Shown in pieces: positions 1 through 8,330 of a stretch of DNA of 64,000 nucleotides. Within the stretch, counting starts at the first letter, position 1. Every line of letters begins with the position of its first letter. This DNA is from Dehalococcoidia bacterium (GTDB lineage: Bacteria; Chloroflexota; Dehalococcoidia; DSTF01; WHTK01): assembly GCA_009377745.1 (NCBI GenBank), contig WHTK01000009.1, positions 1 to 64,000 of the forward strand, read 5' to 3'. Below the pieces are notes generated by a model that did no database searches, had not been told where the DNA came from, and was given only the letters and a program-made list of their open reading frames with translations. The position numbers and the translations under genes are program-made.

Positions 1-54
1 CTGGGGTAATAAGGCGGGAAATCCTCAGCCCCGGCCGCCAGGCCAACACTGTCC

Positions 55-1128
55 TCAAGCGCCGCTGCCCTGTAGCGGCCGGCCCTCGATCAGCGTCAGC
101 GTCTCGCTGACCTCGTGCTCGTCCGGCTCGGCCAGCTCGGCCGGCGCGTCGTAGACGGCGAGGCACTCGGCGACGTGGCGCAGGGTCTGCTTGGCTTCCT
201 CGATGTCCTGACGCAGCAGCGGCTTGAGCGGGTCCTCACCGCCGAACTCCTCCGCCACCTGGTCCAGCGCCCGTTCCACCGCCCGCAGGTCCTGCCAGCG
301 CGCCATGGCGCCGCCACGGATGAGCGCCTCGACTTTCTCGATGAATTGAGAGACGGACGAGGCTTCGAGCTCTGGCCTGCTGCGGGCGCCGGGCATCGTG
401 TCCAGAGCTTCGCGCAGGTGGCCGAGCGAGACCTTTTCGGCCATCACGGCGGCCCATTGCCCGTCCGGCCGCACCTCGTAGCCGCCGGCCCACTCGGAGC
501 GGACCGTCACCGGCCTGCCCAGCCAGGCGTCCAGGCTGCCGCGACGCAGCGCCAACCGCTGGCCGGCGCCGCGCCCAACCAGCTCGCCGGCTGCCACCGC
601 CTGCCGGAGCTTCGCCTCCGCTGCCGCGCACAGCCGCTGCCAGGCGGAGTCCTTGACGAACTGCTGGCTCAGGGGTCCGAGACGCTCCAGGTCGTCCTCC
701 GTCCAGGCGCGCCCTGCCTCCGCCAGCGCCTTGGCGGCTTCGCTGATGCCGATGTACTCCTGCTCGGCCTTCTTCTGCAGTCGCTCGTGCTCGCCGGCGG
801 TGACCGCCTCGCGCGTGAGGACCGAGGCGTAGAGGTCGAGCTCGGCCAGGTTCAGCTCCCACAGCCGCAGGGTCGACAACCAGGCGATGCGCAGCTCCAG
901 CTTTTCCACCTCCTTGCAGACATGCAGGATCAGGAAGGCCAAGCGGTGGTTGCAGCCGTTCATCAGTTCGATGTAGCGGTTGAACTCGTGGGTCTGGCTC
1001 GACGGCATGCTGCGGCGCCAGCTCGGGTCTTCCGGCGTCTTGTCCTTCATCGACCGCAGCACCAGGACCGCCCGCTCCCTGGCGCTGAGCGCCGGCATCA
1101 GCTTGTTGAGGCGGGCGTCGAGGCTCAC
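55..1128 (-). CDS. Hypothetical element protein, 357 aa
   Basis: I do not recognise a family. The protein is long, helical-looking and charged, with no membrane segment or signal peptide. Its first ~35 residues (RLNKLMPALSARER, then a DPSW motif) closely match those of the gene just upstream (1125-1787: RLDKLMPALSVRQR, DPEW), so the two share an N-terminal domain and one is probably a partial duplicate of the other. The start is GTG at 1128, which overlaps the upstream stop as GTGA, so translation is likely coupled. It lies at the left end of a leftward run of element genes. Phage or integrative-element accessory function is inferred from context only. Confidence 0.7.
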   Translation of the reverse strand: MSLDARLNKLMPALSARERAVLVLRSMKDKTPEDPSWRRSMPSSQTHEFNRYIELMNGCNHRLAFLILHVCKEVEKLELRIAWLSTLRLWELNLAELDLYASVLTREAVTAGEHERLQKKAEQEYIGISEAAKALAEAGRAWTEDDLERLGPLSQQFVKDSAWQRLCAAAEAKLRQAVAAGELVGRGAGQRLALRRGSLDAWLGRPVTVRSEWAGGYEVRPDGQWAAVMAEKVSLGHLREALDTMPGARSRPELEASSVSQFIEKVEALIRGGAMARWQDLRAVERALDQVAEEFGGEDPLKPLLRQDIEEAKQTLRHVAECLAVYDAPAELAEPDEHEVSETLTLIEGRPLQGSGA

Positions 1129-1787
1129 GGCCAGGTCACCCGCAGGTTGAAGTGGGCGAAGGCGTCCTCGACGCGTTGCTGCATGTCGTTGAGCATCGCC
1201 TCGGCCGGCTCGGCTGGCTGACGTCTGGTAGACACCTTGTCGAGCACTGTCCTGAGACGGCGCGAAAGGTCCGCCGCTTTCTGCCGCAGCTCAGGGCCGC
1301 GCGGGTCGGCGCCGTCGAACTGGGCCGCGATCTCGCTCCAGGTCACCTCGATGGCGCGGATGGTTTGCCAGCAGAGCTCGACCTGGGCCGCCAGCTCGCG
1401 GCGTACTTCCTCGGCCAGGTTGCCGAGGAAGGTCCCGGCCGTCATCGTCTTGAGCTGCCGCCAGTTCTTGACCGGCCTGGCCGGCGCGGCGCCTTCCTGG
1501 CGGCCGATCTCGGCTGATGCCCAGGCCAGCAGCTCGAAGTCGATCAGGCGGTTCTCCAGGGCGCCGGCCGCCATCTCCAGCCCGTGCACAATCGCTCCCA
1601 GTTCAAGGTTGGCGGCGATGATCAGCGCCGCGTAGCGGTCGTACTCCTGCCGTTGCTCCAGGCTGGTCAGGCGGCTCCATTCCGGGTCCGGCTCTTCGCC
1701 CGCGGCCTGCGCCCGTAGCACCAGCGAGATGCGCTGGCGCACCGAGAGCGCCGGCATAAGCTTGTCGAGCCGGGTGGCTATGCTCAC
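1125..1787 (-). CDS. Hypothetical element protein, 220 aa, paralogue of its neighbour
   Basis: Function unknown. The N-terminal RLDKLMPALSVRQR motif is shared with the downstream gene. The rest is predicted mostly helical and contains no recognised catalytic motif. The start is GTG at 1787, preceded by a clear GGGAGG ribosome-binding site. The previous gene stops at 1791, three bases upstream. The tight packing (overlap downstream, 3-base gap upstream) shows an operon with coupled translation. Confidence 0.7.
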   Translation of the reverse strand: MSIATRLDKLMPALSVRQRISLVLRAQAAGEEPDPEWSRLTSLEQRQEYDRYAALIIAANLELGAIVHGLEMAAGALENRLIDFELLAWASAEIGRQEGAAPARPVKNWRQLKTMTAGTFLGNLAEEVRRELAAQVELCWQTIRAIEVTWSEIAAQFDGADPRGPELRQKAADLSRRLRTVLDKVSTRRQPAEPAEAMLNDMQQRVEDAFAHFNLRVTWP

Positions 1788-1790
1788 GCT

Positions 1791-2093
1791 CTACCTCCCT
1801 TGCCGCCTCTGTCGCGCCCGCAGGTTCCGCAGGGCACGCCTGGCATCTACGGCCAGCTCTTCGTAGTCCAGCCCTTCGCCCTCAGCAACCGCGCGCAAGG
1901 CGGGCGCGATGTCGACCTGGCCACCGGGCAGGGTCACGAAGTGGCCCCGATACTTGCGGAGGATTGCCGTGGCTTCGGCGACCAGGGCCTCCGGCTGCCC
2001 GCCGGTCTCGGCGGCAATCCTCTCGGCTTGCCGCCAGAGCAGGGTCTCGCTCAGGCCGGCTTCGGCCCGCGCGATCCGGCCGGGGAGCGCCAC
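1791..2093 (-). CDS. Small hypothetical element protein, 100 aa
   Basis: Unrecognised. It is an arginine-rich, probably all-helical protein that ends in a basic tail (LRARQRRQGR). It starts with GTG, and its start lies one base past the stop of the gene at 2095-2490. It belongs to the same leftward operon of element genes. The basic C-terminus would suit nucleic-acid contact, but that is a guess. Confidence 0.6.
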   Translation of the reverse strand: MALPGRIARAEAGLSETLLWRQAERIAAETGGQPEALVAEATAILRKYRGHFVTLPGGQVDIAPALRAVAEGEGLDYEELAVDARRALRNLRARQRRQGR

Positions 2094-2094
2094 G

Positions 2095-2490
2095 CTATCG
2101 CCCCTTCCTAACAGAGCGCTGGCCCAACGCTGCTTCGACGTCGGCCAGGCGCTCCTCCAGCTCGCCGGCCTCCAGCAGCTTGGCGCCGGCCAGGACGGCA
2201 GACATGAGGGCGCGGTTGCGGGCGATGGAGTTACCCAGGTTCAGGGTGTCGAGGGTGGCGATCTCTAAAAGCCGCCTAAGCTCCATGACGCTGTTCAGGC
2301 CGTCGAAATCATAAGCGGCGGCTAAAGCGCCTTCGCTTCGACGGCGCTGGCCACCGAGTTTCCGGCCGCTAGCAACGGCTTCGTTGTGCTCCGGGTCATG
2401 GAAGGTGCAGAAGTCCGAGTCTCGCAAGGGGGCAGCAAGGCAGCGTTCGCCCTTGCTGGTAATGCCTCTGCAGATTCGCTTTCCTACCAT
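2095..2490 (-). CDS. Small zinc-binding element protein, 131 aa
   Basis: The N-terminus has a Cys/His pattern typical of a small zinc site in phage and mobile-element proteins: CRGITSKGERC, then ten residues on DFCTFH. This CRx(n)C...CxxH arrangement is followed by a Lys/Arg/Gly-rich segment (GRKLGGQRRRSEG) and a helical C-terminal half. The start is ATG at 2490. Exact function is unknown. In such elements these proteins often lie among packaging or regulatory genes, but no partner here settles the role. Confidence 0.65.
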   Translation of the reverse strand: MVGKRICRGITSKGERCLAAPLRDSDFCTFHDPEHNEAVASGRKLGGQRRRSEGALAAAYDFDGLNSVMELRRLLEIATLDTLNLGNSIARNRALMSAVLAGAKLLEAGELEERLADVEAALGQRSVRKGR

Positions 2491-2554
2491 ATCCTTGTCC
2501 TGCTCGTGAGGGTGCTCAACTAGGAGCTGCTAGCAACACCATCTAGCCATAGTG

Positions 2555-2815
2555 TTACGTCTGGACCGGCAGGCCGGCGTCCGTCCAGAGCTCAATCATC
2601 TCTGCCGCTTGTCGAAAGCAGCGCGCCATCTCTAGCGGGCTGAGGATCAGGCCGGCGTCCGGCTCCTCCGGCGGGATTGTACCGTCCCGGGCGAAGCGGA
2701 CCGCATCGATCATCGCTGCCGCCAGGTCCTCGAAGCTTTCCAGGCGTGGGTCCGGCCCGGATGACCCTACCCAGAGGTCGGGGCGGCGGTTGATCTTGTA
2801 GACCTGCATTTCCAT
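2555..2815 (-). CDS. Small hypothetical element protein, 86 aa
   Basis: Not recognised. An acidic, helical small protein starting at ATG 2815, with a plausible GGGAG/AGGA ribosome-binding region upstream. It keeps the orientation and spacing of the operon. No cysteine cluster, membrane segment or catalytic motif is visible. Confidence 0.55.
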   Translation of the reverse strand: MEMQVYKINRRPDLWVGSSGPDPRLESFEDLAAAMIDAVRFARDGTIPPEEPDAGLILSPLEMARCFRQAAEMIELWTDAGLPVQT

Positions 2816-2845
2816 GTCCTCGCTCCCTTCTGTACTACGAGAGAA

Positions 2846-2881
2846 GCCCCCGGAGGGGCGAGCTCTCGGCGCTTTGGCGCC
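2846..2881 (-). terminator. Tandem hairpins, possible terminator
   Basis: Two consecutive inverted repeats lie between genes: GGCGC/GCGCC (2868-2881) and GCCCC/GGGGC (2846-2859). On the minus strand they follow the stop of the 2886-3092 gene and are followed by a short pyrimidine stretch. They could end or attenuate transcription inside the element operon. Confidence 0.4.
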
Positions 2882-2885
2882 GTCC

Positions 2886-3092
2886 TCAGTAGGCGGCTCC
2901 TTTCACGACTTGTCCCTCGGCGAAGTTGAGCCGCTCGCAGAGGCCGTCGATCTCCTCGTCGCTGAGCGGCTCGTGATCCTCGAAGTGGCCGGCGAAGGCG
3001 TCAGGCAGGTCCTCGTTGAGCGAGTCGGTCTGCCAGTTCCTGAGCGCCGCCAGCAGCTGGGCGGCCTCGCGGGCGCTAAGCTCGATTTGCAC
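2886..3092 (-). CDS. Small hypothetical element protein, 68 aa (GTG start)
   Basis: The start is set at GTG 3092 because a strong AAGGAGG ribosome-binding site sits six bases upstream. The longer reading in the same frame would run back across an unrelated zinc-ribbon reading frame. The product begins VQIELSAREAAQLL, is acidic and probably helical, and has no recognised domain. It overlaps the 3' end of the small zinc-ribbon reading frame (3076-3227). Confidence 0.6.
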   Translation of the reverse strand: MQIELSAREAAQLLAALRNWQTDSLNEDLPDAFAGHFEDHEPLSDEEIDGLCERLNFAEGQVVKGAAY

Positions 3093-3227
3093 TGGATGCC
3101 TCCTTGGTGATCCGGCCGTCCGGCGGGTTGCAGACCGGGCAGCCAATGCCGTTCTGCCTGGGATAGGCTCGCCGCGGGCGTTGACGTAGGCCTTACACCG
3201 GTGACTCGGGTTAACTTGCATCGTCAT
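3076..3227 (-). pseudogene. Possible small zinc-ribbon gene split by a one-base shift
   Basis: From ATG 3227 the frame reads MTMQVNPSHRCKAYVNARGE. A different frame then continues with QNGIGCPVCNPPDGRITKEA and stops at 3076. Joined near position 3170, the two pieces would make a ~50-residue protein with a CPVC knuckle and an upstream HRC. The second half has no start codon of its own, which supports a frameshift rather than a separate gene. Whether this is biological or a sequence error is open. Confidence 0.4.
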
Positions 3228-3540
3228 TTCCTTCCGTGGGCTCCGGCTTCTGAGGCTTGCCGGGCCTGTCACTCGCGCCTTCACGAATGGCTTGCACTCG
3301 GCTCCTGGCGTCTTCCCAGAACGGCTTGAGCAGCCGAGCCTGCTCCGCCCAGTCACCAGCGCTGCTCACGGCCCGTGGATTGAGCCCGCTAGCCAGCGCC
3401 TGTGGCGAGCCAACCTGCTCGCACAGTTCCAAGAATCCCTCCAGGTCGATCTCACTCGCGGCGAGCGCGAGCCTGCCAAGTTGCTCCTGAATCGCAGTGG
3501 TCTCTTCGGGGCTGATCAGATCACCCAGTTCGCCGGTCAT
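3211..3540 (-). CDS. Small hypothetical element protein, 109 aa
   Basis: Unrecognised. Predicted helical, with a Pro/Glu/Lys-rich C-terminal tail. Its start codon (3540) overlaps the stop of the upstream gene (3537) by four bases, and its 3' end overlaps the start of the small zinc-ribbon frame. Such packing is typical of phage-type operons. No function can be assigned. Confidence 0.6.
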   Translation of the reverse strand: MTGELGDLISPEETTAIQEQLGRLALAASEIDLEGFLELCEQVGSPQALASGLNPRAVSSAGDWAEQARLLKPFWEDARSRVQAIREGASDRPGKPQKPEPTEGNDDAS

Positions 3541-3803
3541 CGCCGTGTCTTTCTCTCACGTGGTTTGCGCGGCCCCGGCTCCGTCCATTCCCCGTCCGAG
3601 ATCCATTTCTCGGCGCAGGTCCGGCAGAGGTAAGCGACCTCGCCGCGGTTGCCATGGCCGATTTTCAGCCGCACCGCCGGGTTGGTGCAGGGTTCGACGT
3701 GGCCCGTGGGGCAAGGATCGACGAGGTTGCCCTCGTCGTCCTCCATGCTGCCCCACGCGCACTGACAGACGAACCCCGACGGGTCGCGGGTCACTTCGGC
3801 CAC
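3537..3803 (-). CDS. Small zinc-ribbon protein, 88 aa
   Basis: The sequence has several cysteines in pairs that look metal-binding: CQC near residue 13, CPTGH and PCT near residue 31, and CRTC near residue 60. The C-terminus is strongly basic (PRKPRERKTRR). A structural or nucleic-acid-binding zinc ribbon is the simplest reading. It lies between the RAMA-domain gene and a coupled small gene in the element operon. Confidence 0.6.
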   Translation of the reverse strand: MAEVTRDPSGFVCQCAWGSMEDDEGNLVDPCPTGHVEPCTNPAVRLKIGHGNRGEVAYLCRTCAEKWISDGEWTEPGPRKPRERKTRR

Positions 3804-3805
3804 CG

Positions 3806-4276
3806 CTAGCCCTCCGCCTCAACCGTCCCGACGCTGCCGGTCAGTTCCGGGTCGTCGATCAGGTGCCCTTCCGGGCAGACCTGCGGCTCTGAATCGCCTT
3901 CCACAACGAAGCTTTTCAGACAGGCGGTGCAGAACCACTTCGTCTTGCCCTCGGCGACGCCAGCCTGGTTCGGAAGCTTGTAGATCAGCTTCCTGCTCTT
4001 GCGGGCCTTGGCCGGCTTGGCAGCCGCCGCGGCAGGTTCGGTTGCTGCCGCCGGCTCTTCGCCCTCCAGGCCCCAGAAGCGCCAGCCGTTGACGGCCCCA
4101 CCACCCATGACCTTGCTCCCGGCCGCCGACGGGCTCTTGTGCCGCGTCCCGTCCTCCAGGACGTAGACGACGCCCTCGCCGCCCTCCGCGGCCTCGATTG
4201 TGCAGACGTAGCGCTGCTTCTTGTAATTCGCCACCAGGCGGGTCCCCACCAATAGGTTCCGGTTCTCGATTGGCAT
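3806..4276 (-). CDS. RAMA-domain protein with C-terminal zinc knuckle, 156 aa
   Basis: The start is placed at ATG 4276 because AAAGGAGG lies nine bases upstream. Residues ~8-62 (GTRLVANYKKQRYVCTI, then DGTRHKSPSAAG and GGAVNGWRFWGL) match the RAMA domain (restriction-enzyme-adenine-methylase associated), which is often linked to DNA modification. An Ala/Lys-rich linker follows, then a possible metal site (FCTACLKSF, and CPEGH 20 residues later). The next gene downstream is a DNA methyltransferase, which agrees with a role in recognising or modifying DNA in the element. The partner role is inferred. Confidence 0.65.
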   Translation of the reverse strand: MPIENRNLLVGTRLVANYKKQRYVCTIEAAEGGEGVVYVLEDGTRHKSPSAAGSKVMGGGAVNGWRFWGLEGEEPAAATEPAAAAAKPAKARKSRKLIYKLPNQAGVAEGKTKWFCTACLKSFVVEGDSEPQVCPEGHLIDDPELTGSVGTVEAEG

Positions 4277-4393
4277 TTTTGCCAGCCTCCTTTCCTGAGG
4301 TGGCACATCACTCACTCTGTCCGCCGCCGAAGTCAACTCCATCGTCCGAGATTCTTTTGCCCGGCCCGACACGATGGGTTGATAGTGGCGGGC

Positions 4394-5638
4394 TCATTCG
4401 AGCCTCCGCGCCTTCTCACCGCTGAACGCTTCCCAGCGCATCACGGCCACGTCCACGTAGCGCGGCTCCAGTTCCATCGCGAAGCAACGACGCGCCAGCT
4501 TCTCGGCGGCTATGACCTGGGTTCCGGAGCCTGAGAAAGGTTCATAGACCACATCACCGGCCTCGGTGTGGTATTCAATCGGCCGCAGGAAGACCTCTAG
4601 CGGCTTCTGGGTCGGATGGATATTGTCGTTCTCGCCGCCGATGTCCCACACCGTCTTCGCGTTGGCCGGCGGCTTGCGGTCCGGCTGTTGTCCCTCGACC
4701 CAGCCGTAGAAGCAGGGCTCGTGCATCCACATGTAGTGGCTTCGCGTCAGGACCGCCCGCGCCTTGACCCAGATGATCGTCTGATGGAGATGGAGACCGG
4801 ATTCCGCCCAGGCTTTCATCACGAGGTGCTGACGAATCGTCGCGTGCCACTGGTAGATAGCCGACTTCGGTTGCAGGTGTGGCAAGGCCACCGCGAGAAA
4901 CTTCCGGAAGAACTCGACTGAGGTCTCGGGGTCGTGATAGTCGTCCCAGTGCTTCGCGGTCTTGCCCTTGTTGCCCTTGGTCGCAGCCCGCTCACCGCCG
5001 TCGTAGTCCACGAGGTAGGGCGGGTCGGTCGCTAGCAGCGCCGCCTTCGCGCCGTCCATGAGCCGGGTCACGTCCTCGACGTTGGTCGAATCGCCGCACA
5101 TGATGCGATGGTCGCCGAGCAACCAGATCTCACCCTGTTGGGCGCGTGGGGCGGTCCTAGCGGCCTCCAGAGCGGCATCCAGGTCGAACGCCTCCACCCT
5201 GTCCTTCTTCTCCCTCAGTTCGAGTGACTTGAGCAGCTTGGCCAGCTCTTCTTCGCTGAATCCGCTCAGTGACAGGTCGATGCTCTCGATGGGCTTCAGG
5301 TCGGCCAGCAGCCGCGCCAGAAGCTCCTTGTCCCAGTCGCCGCTGATCTTGTTCAGGCCGACGTTGAGCAGCCGGGCTTGCTCCAGGGTTATGTCGAGAA
5401 AGATTGTCGGTACTGTCTTATAGCCCAGGCGCCGCGCCGCCAGCAATCTCTGGTGCCCGCCGATGACGGTCTTGTCCTCGCTCCGCGCCAGCACCGGCTG
5501 TATGAAGCCGTACTCGTGCAGGCTGCGCGTCAGGGCATCCAGCTGGTCGTCGGAGATGCGCCGCGGGTTTGCGGGGTCGGGACGCAGCTCGTCGATGGGG
5601 ACCTCGATGATCATCAACTTAGGCGCGGTGGTAGTCAC
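4394..5638 (-). CDS. ParB-like/DNA methyltransferase fusion, 414 aa
   Basis: Residues ~8-100 are a ParB/Srx-type domain (IDELRPDPANPRRI; VIGGHQRLLAARRLG). The C-terminal half is an N4/N6 DNA methyltransferase with catalytic DPPY (ATDPPYLVDYDGG) placed before the SAM-binding motif (EPFSGSGTQVIAAEK), the beta-class order. Fusions like this are common on phages and integrative elements. There they methylate element DNA and may resist host restriction. The start is GTG 5638 with AAGGAGC upstream, so the gene overlaps the end of the primase gene by 20 bases. No restriction endonuclease is nearby, so it looks like an orphan methylase. Confidence 0.85.
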   Translation of the reverse strand: MTTTAPKLMIIEVPIDELRPDPANPRRISDDQLDALTRSLHEYGFIQPVLARSEDKTVIGGHQRLLAARRLGYKTVPTIFLDITLEQARLLNVGLNKISGDWDKELLARLLADLKPIESIDLSLSGFSEEELAKLLKSLELREKKDRVEAFDLDAALEAARTAPRAQQGEIWLLGDHRIMCGDSTNVEDVTRLMDGAKAALLATDPPYLVDYDGGERAATKGNKGKTAKHWDDYHDPETSVEFFRKFLAVALPHLQPKSAIYQWHATIRQHLVMKAWAESGLHLHQTIIWVKARAVLTRSHYMWMHEPCFYGWVEGQQPDRKPPANAKTVWDIGGENDNIHPTQKPLEVFLRPIEYHTEAGDVVYEPFSGSGTQVIAAEKLARRCFAMELEPRYVDVAVMRWEAFSGEKARRLE

Positions 5639-8267
5639 GCAGACGCTCCTTCTTTCGCGTGGGCCTCGCAAAGTGGTCTGCCGTTGGCGTCGAGTGCCCA
5701 GACTTCATCACCGCATTCGGCACAGTGGTCGGCGTCTTCCTGTGTAGGGTGTAGGGTAGTTCTGCTCCTTCTCGCGTAAGGCTTCCTTCATTAGCAGCGG
5801 CCTGGTTGAACCCTGCATTAGATTCCCAACCCTGCACTGAACCCTGCACGCCTATAACGCTTGGCGCAGCGGACGACCGCTCGGAGCCGACTGTTATCCC
5901 TACATAAACCATGCCGCTTCCGTTGCGCTTCTTGGTGAATCGCGAGGCAAGTTGGGTGCCGAACTTAGTGGACGTGAGCTTCTCGCTCTCCTTCATTCCT
6001 TGCTCCGATGCCCAGCGCAGGTAGGCCCGATAAATCTCTGTGGCCCCCGTCTGAGCATCTGCATGGACAGTGCAACAGTCGTCGAGGAACTGGCTCAATG
6101 GGTCCGAGTCGGTGCGGTAGTTTTCAGTCGCGCTCCTGACCGCCGTGGGCGGCGCAAGACCCTCCTGCTGCCAGGCCAGGCAGCCATGCAATGCCCACGC
6201 AAGAATCCCTGGCAGTTCGCGCGTCAACTTGACTGTGAGGCTCTTGTCTTGGTCGGCCATGAACGTGCGCGTGAAAGGGATCAACCGCACCCTGCGCCAG
6301 AAGCCGTAGGAGAGGTCGTCCACTCTAGGGCGATGGTTGACGGCGAGCCAGAGCTTCAACTCTGGGATGTAGGTGAAGAACTCGGCGTTGAGGAACCTCG
6401 CCGTTACGGGGTCGCCACCCGTTAGCGCCTTGAAACGTGCCTCGTTAAGGCGGGTGCCGTCGTTTGTCTCGGAAGAGGTAACGAGTCGCTTCCCGGCAAG
6501 GGCGGCAAGGTCGTTCGGAATCGATGTTCGGTTGCTAAGTTCGAAGGCCGAGAACGGGGCGTTGCACGCGTAGCCGCCGGCTAGCGCCCGCAGGATCGCG
6601 AGGAAGACGCTCTTGCCGTTAGAACCGGCGCCGTGGCAGATAAAGACGCATTGCTCTGAGATGTCGCCGGTTAGACTGTGCCCGACGGCCTTCCGGATAA
6701 ACTCGATCAGCTCGCGGTCGCTGCCGAAGACCTCGTCGAGGAACTGGAGCCAGCGCGGGCATTCGGCCGCTGGGTCGAAGCCAATGGGCGTGAAGTTGGT
6801 AATCCGCTGGCTCGGCAGCCCATCCATGACTTCGCCGATGCGTAGGTCGAGTACGCCGTTGTTCACGCCGAGCAACCAGGGGTCCTTGTCCCAGGCGTCG
6901 CCCGCGTCGCTGATCGGCAGCTCGCTTTGGGCAAGCGCGAGCATGGCGTCGAGCCTTTGACGGTTCTCGCTCGATACCGCGAACCTCGCCTGCAGCCCAC
7001 GCTCGGTCAGATCGTCAAGCGCCGTCGCGGCGAAGTACCGTTGGCGCACCGCCTCCTTAGCGAGACGGTGGATTGTTCCGTCCAGGTCGTCGGACCAATG
7101 ATGCTCATCCCAAATCAGCCAGCGCTTTCGCCGACGGTCAAACCGCACCTGATCGCCGTAAAGCTGAGTGAAGAGCTCGGCGTTGCCAGAATCAGTCCTA
7201 GGAAAGTCGGTAAGCCGGGGCTCACGACGCTGCGTGGAGATTGAGCGAAGTAGCCTTATCGGTGCGAGGCCAAGTGCCCGCTTCCATTCCTGCCAGCCTT
7301 TGGCTGAGCACTCCGGATGGAAGCCATGCCCGGCATAGGGGCCATTGGGCAGCTTCTGACCTACACCGCACTCGAAGTCCCTACCGTCTTCATGGAATGG
7401 GCAGCGCCTGACGTGATACCAGGTGACGCCGTTGGCGTCCGCTGGTTGCTCGCGGTAGACGATGTCATGTTCAGACAGCAGCTCGGCTAGAGCCCTGCCA
7501 GTGCCGTTCGATGGGCTTGCCGACGCCGATGGACGCTGTGCTGGTGGCGGTGCCAGTGCCCTGAGCTGCGAGGCTGATACGGGCACCTGTTCTGTCGGCA
7601 CTGATATGAGACAGGAGCGGCGGTGCGGGCGGTCGGCCGTGCCGTCGCCCTTTACTTTGAGCGTGCCGATCAGACCGATGATGCGGGCAGAGTTGTAGAC
7701 CGTCGTATCAATATGGGCCGCTGGTGAATTGAAGCGGGACGCGAGGGTTTCGAGCACACGCTTCAGAAGCCCTGTGGACTCCTGATCGTTGGGCAGCTCA
7801 ACGCCGTACAAGGCGTAGTAGCCGTTGCCGGACATGGCGGTCGTCGGTTCAGGCCACCCTTCTGTCCTGAGGGTGCCAACGAGAACCTCCTGGACGGCAA
7901 AAGCGGCTTGTCGCTCTTCCTCCGTGCTACTGATGCCAGCTGGACGGACAGGATCAATGTCCACGAAGAGCCAACGGCGAGCTTCAATCTCAGTGTCCGC
8001 CGCAGTATTCACTGCTCTGGATTCGACCCGGTTGTTCGCGCGCGCCAGCAGGGCCGGGAACACTGGGTTCAAAGTCAGGAAGACGTTGGCTTTGCCGTCG
8101 AACGCAGCGGCAGCTGCTTCGAGTTCTTCTGGGGTGGCGAAGTAGCCTGAAGCCGTGTGCCCGAAGGCGTTATGCTTGGGAACGCGCAGCTCGCGGACTT
8201 CGCCCTGCTGCCATAGAAGGTGGAGGAAACGGATGGTCTCGTCGTTTGGCCGGCGGGGGACAGTCAT
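5619..8267 (-). CDS. Phage/plasmid primase-helicase (AEP primase + D5/SF3 helicase), 882 aa
   Basis: The N-terminal third resembles an archaeo-eukaryotic-type primase-polymerase: a metal-binding LFVDIDP segment, then SGNGYYALY and NSARIIGLIGT. A Cys/His segment (CPFHEDG, CSAKGW) follows. The centre holds a D5_N-type region and an SF3 helicase Walker A, CHGAGSNGKSVFL. A winged-helix-like tail follows. This is the replication protein of P4-like satellites, phages and integrative elements. It is the first gene of the leftward operon and sits next to the comM junction. No integrase is visible, so it is probably beyond the left edge of the window. Confidence 0.9.
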   Translation of the reverse strand: MTVPRRPNDETIRFLHLLWQQGEVRELRVPKHNAFGHTASGYFATPEELEAAAAAFDGKANVFLTLNPVFPALLARANNRVESRAVNTAADTEIEARRWLFVDIDPVRPAGISSTEEERQAAFAVQEVLVGTLRTEGWPEPTTAMSGNGYYALYGVELPNDQESTGLLKRVLETLASRFNSPAAHIDTTVYNSARIIGLIGTLKVKGDGTADRPHRRSCLISVPTEQVPVSASQLRALAPPPAQRPSASASPSNGTGRALAELLSEHDIVYREQPADANGVTWYHVRRCPFHEDGRDFECGVGQKLPNGPYAGHGFHPECSAKGWQEWKRALGLAPIRLLRSISTQRREPRLTDFPRTDSGNAELFTQLYGDQVRFDRRRKRWLIWDEHHWSDDLDGTIHRLAKEAVRQRYFAATALDDLTERGLQARFAVSSENRQRLDAMLALAQSELPISDAGDAWDKDPWLLGVNNGVLDLRIGEVMDGLPSQRITNFTPIGFDPAAECPRWLQFLDEVFGSDRELIEFIRKAVGHSLTGDISEQCVFICHGAGSNGKSVFLAILRALAGGYACNAPFSAFELSNRTSIPNDLAALAGKRLVTSSETNDGTRLNEARFKALTGGDPVTARFLNAEFFTYIPELKLWLAVNHRPRVDDLSYGFWRRVRLIPFTRTFMADQDKSLTVKLTRELPGILAWALHGCLAWQQEGLAPPTAVRSATENYRTDSDPLSQFLDDCCTVHADAQTGATEIYRAYLRWASEQGMKESEKLTSTKFGTQLASRFTKKRNGSGMVYVGITVGSERSSAAPSVIGVQGSVQGWESNAGFNQAAANEGSLTREGAELPYTLHRKTPTTVPNAVMKSGHSTPTADHFARPTRKKERLRDYHRA

Positions 8268-8289
8268 CTCGTGGCTCAGACCTGAACGA

Positions 8290-8330
8290 CTCTACGGAGA
8301 TTGGTGTAGTTCTGACTTGAACCCGTGCCC
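8290..8330. other. Element/comM junction (attachment site region)
   Basis: Host comM coding sequence begins at about 8320 with the codons for NPCPCG. Everything to the left belongs to the element, whose first gene starts at 8267 on the other strand. The crossover must lie between ~8270 and ~8330. The exact core cannot be set without the other end of the element. Confidence 0.6.

Noticed and set aside
115-1221. Long plus-strand frame opposite the first element genes
   Set aside because: It is a GC-rich antisense shadow without start signals; the minus-strand genes have coupled starts and ribosome-binding sites.
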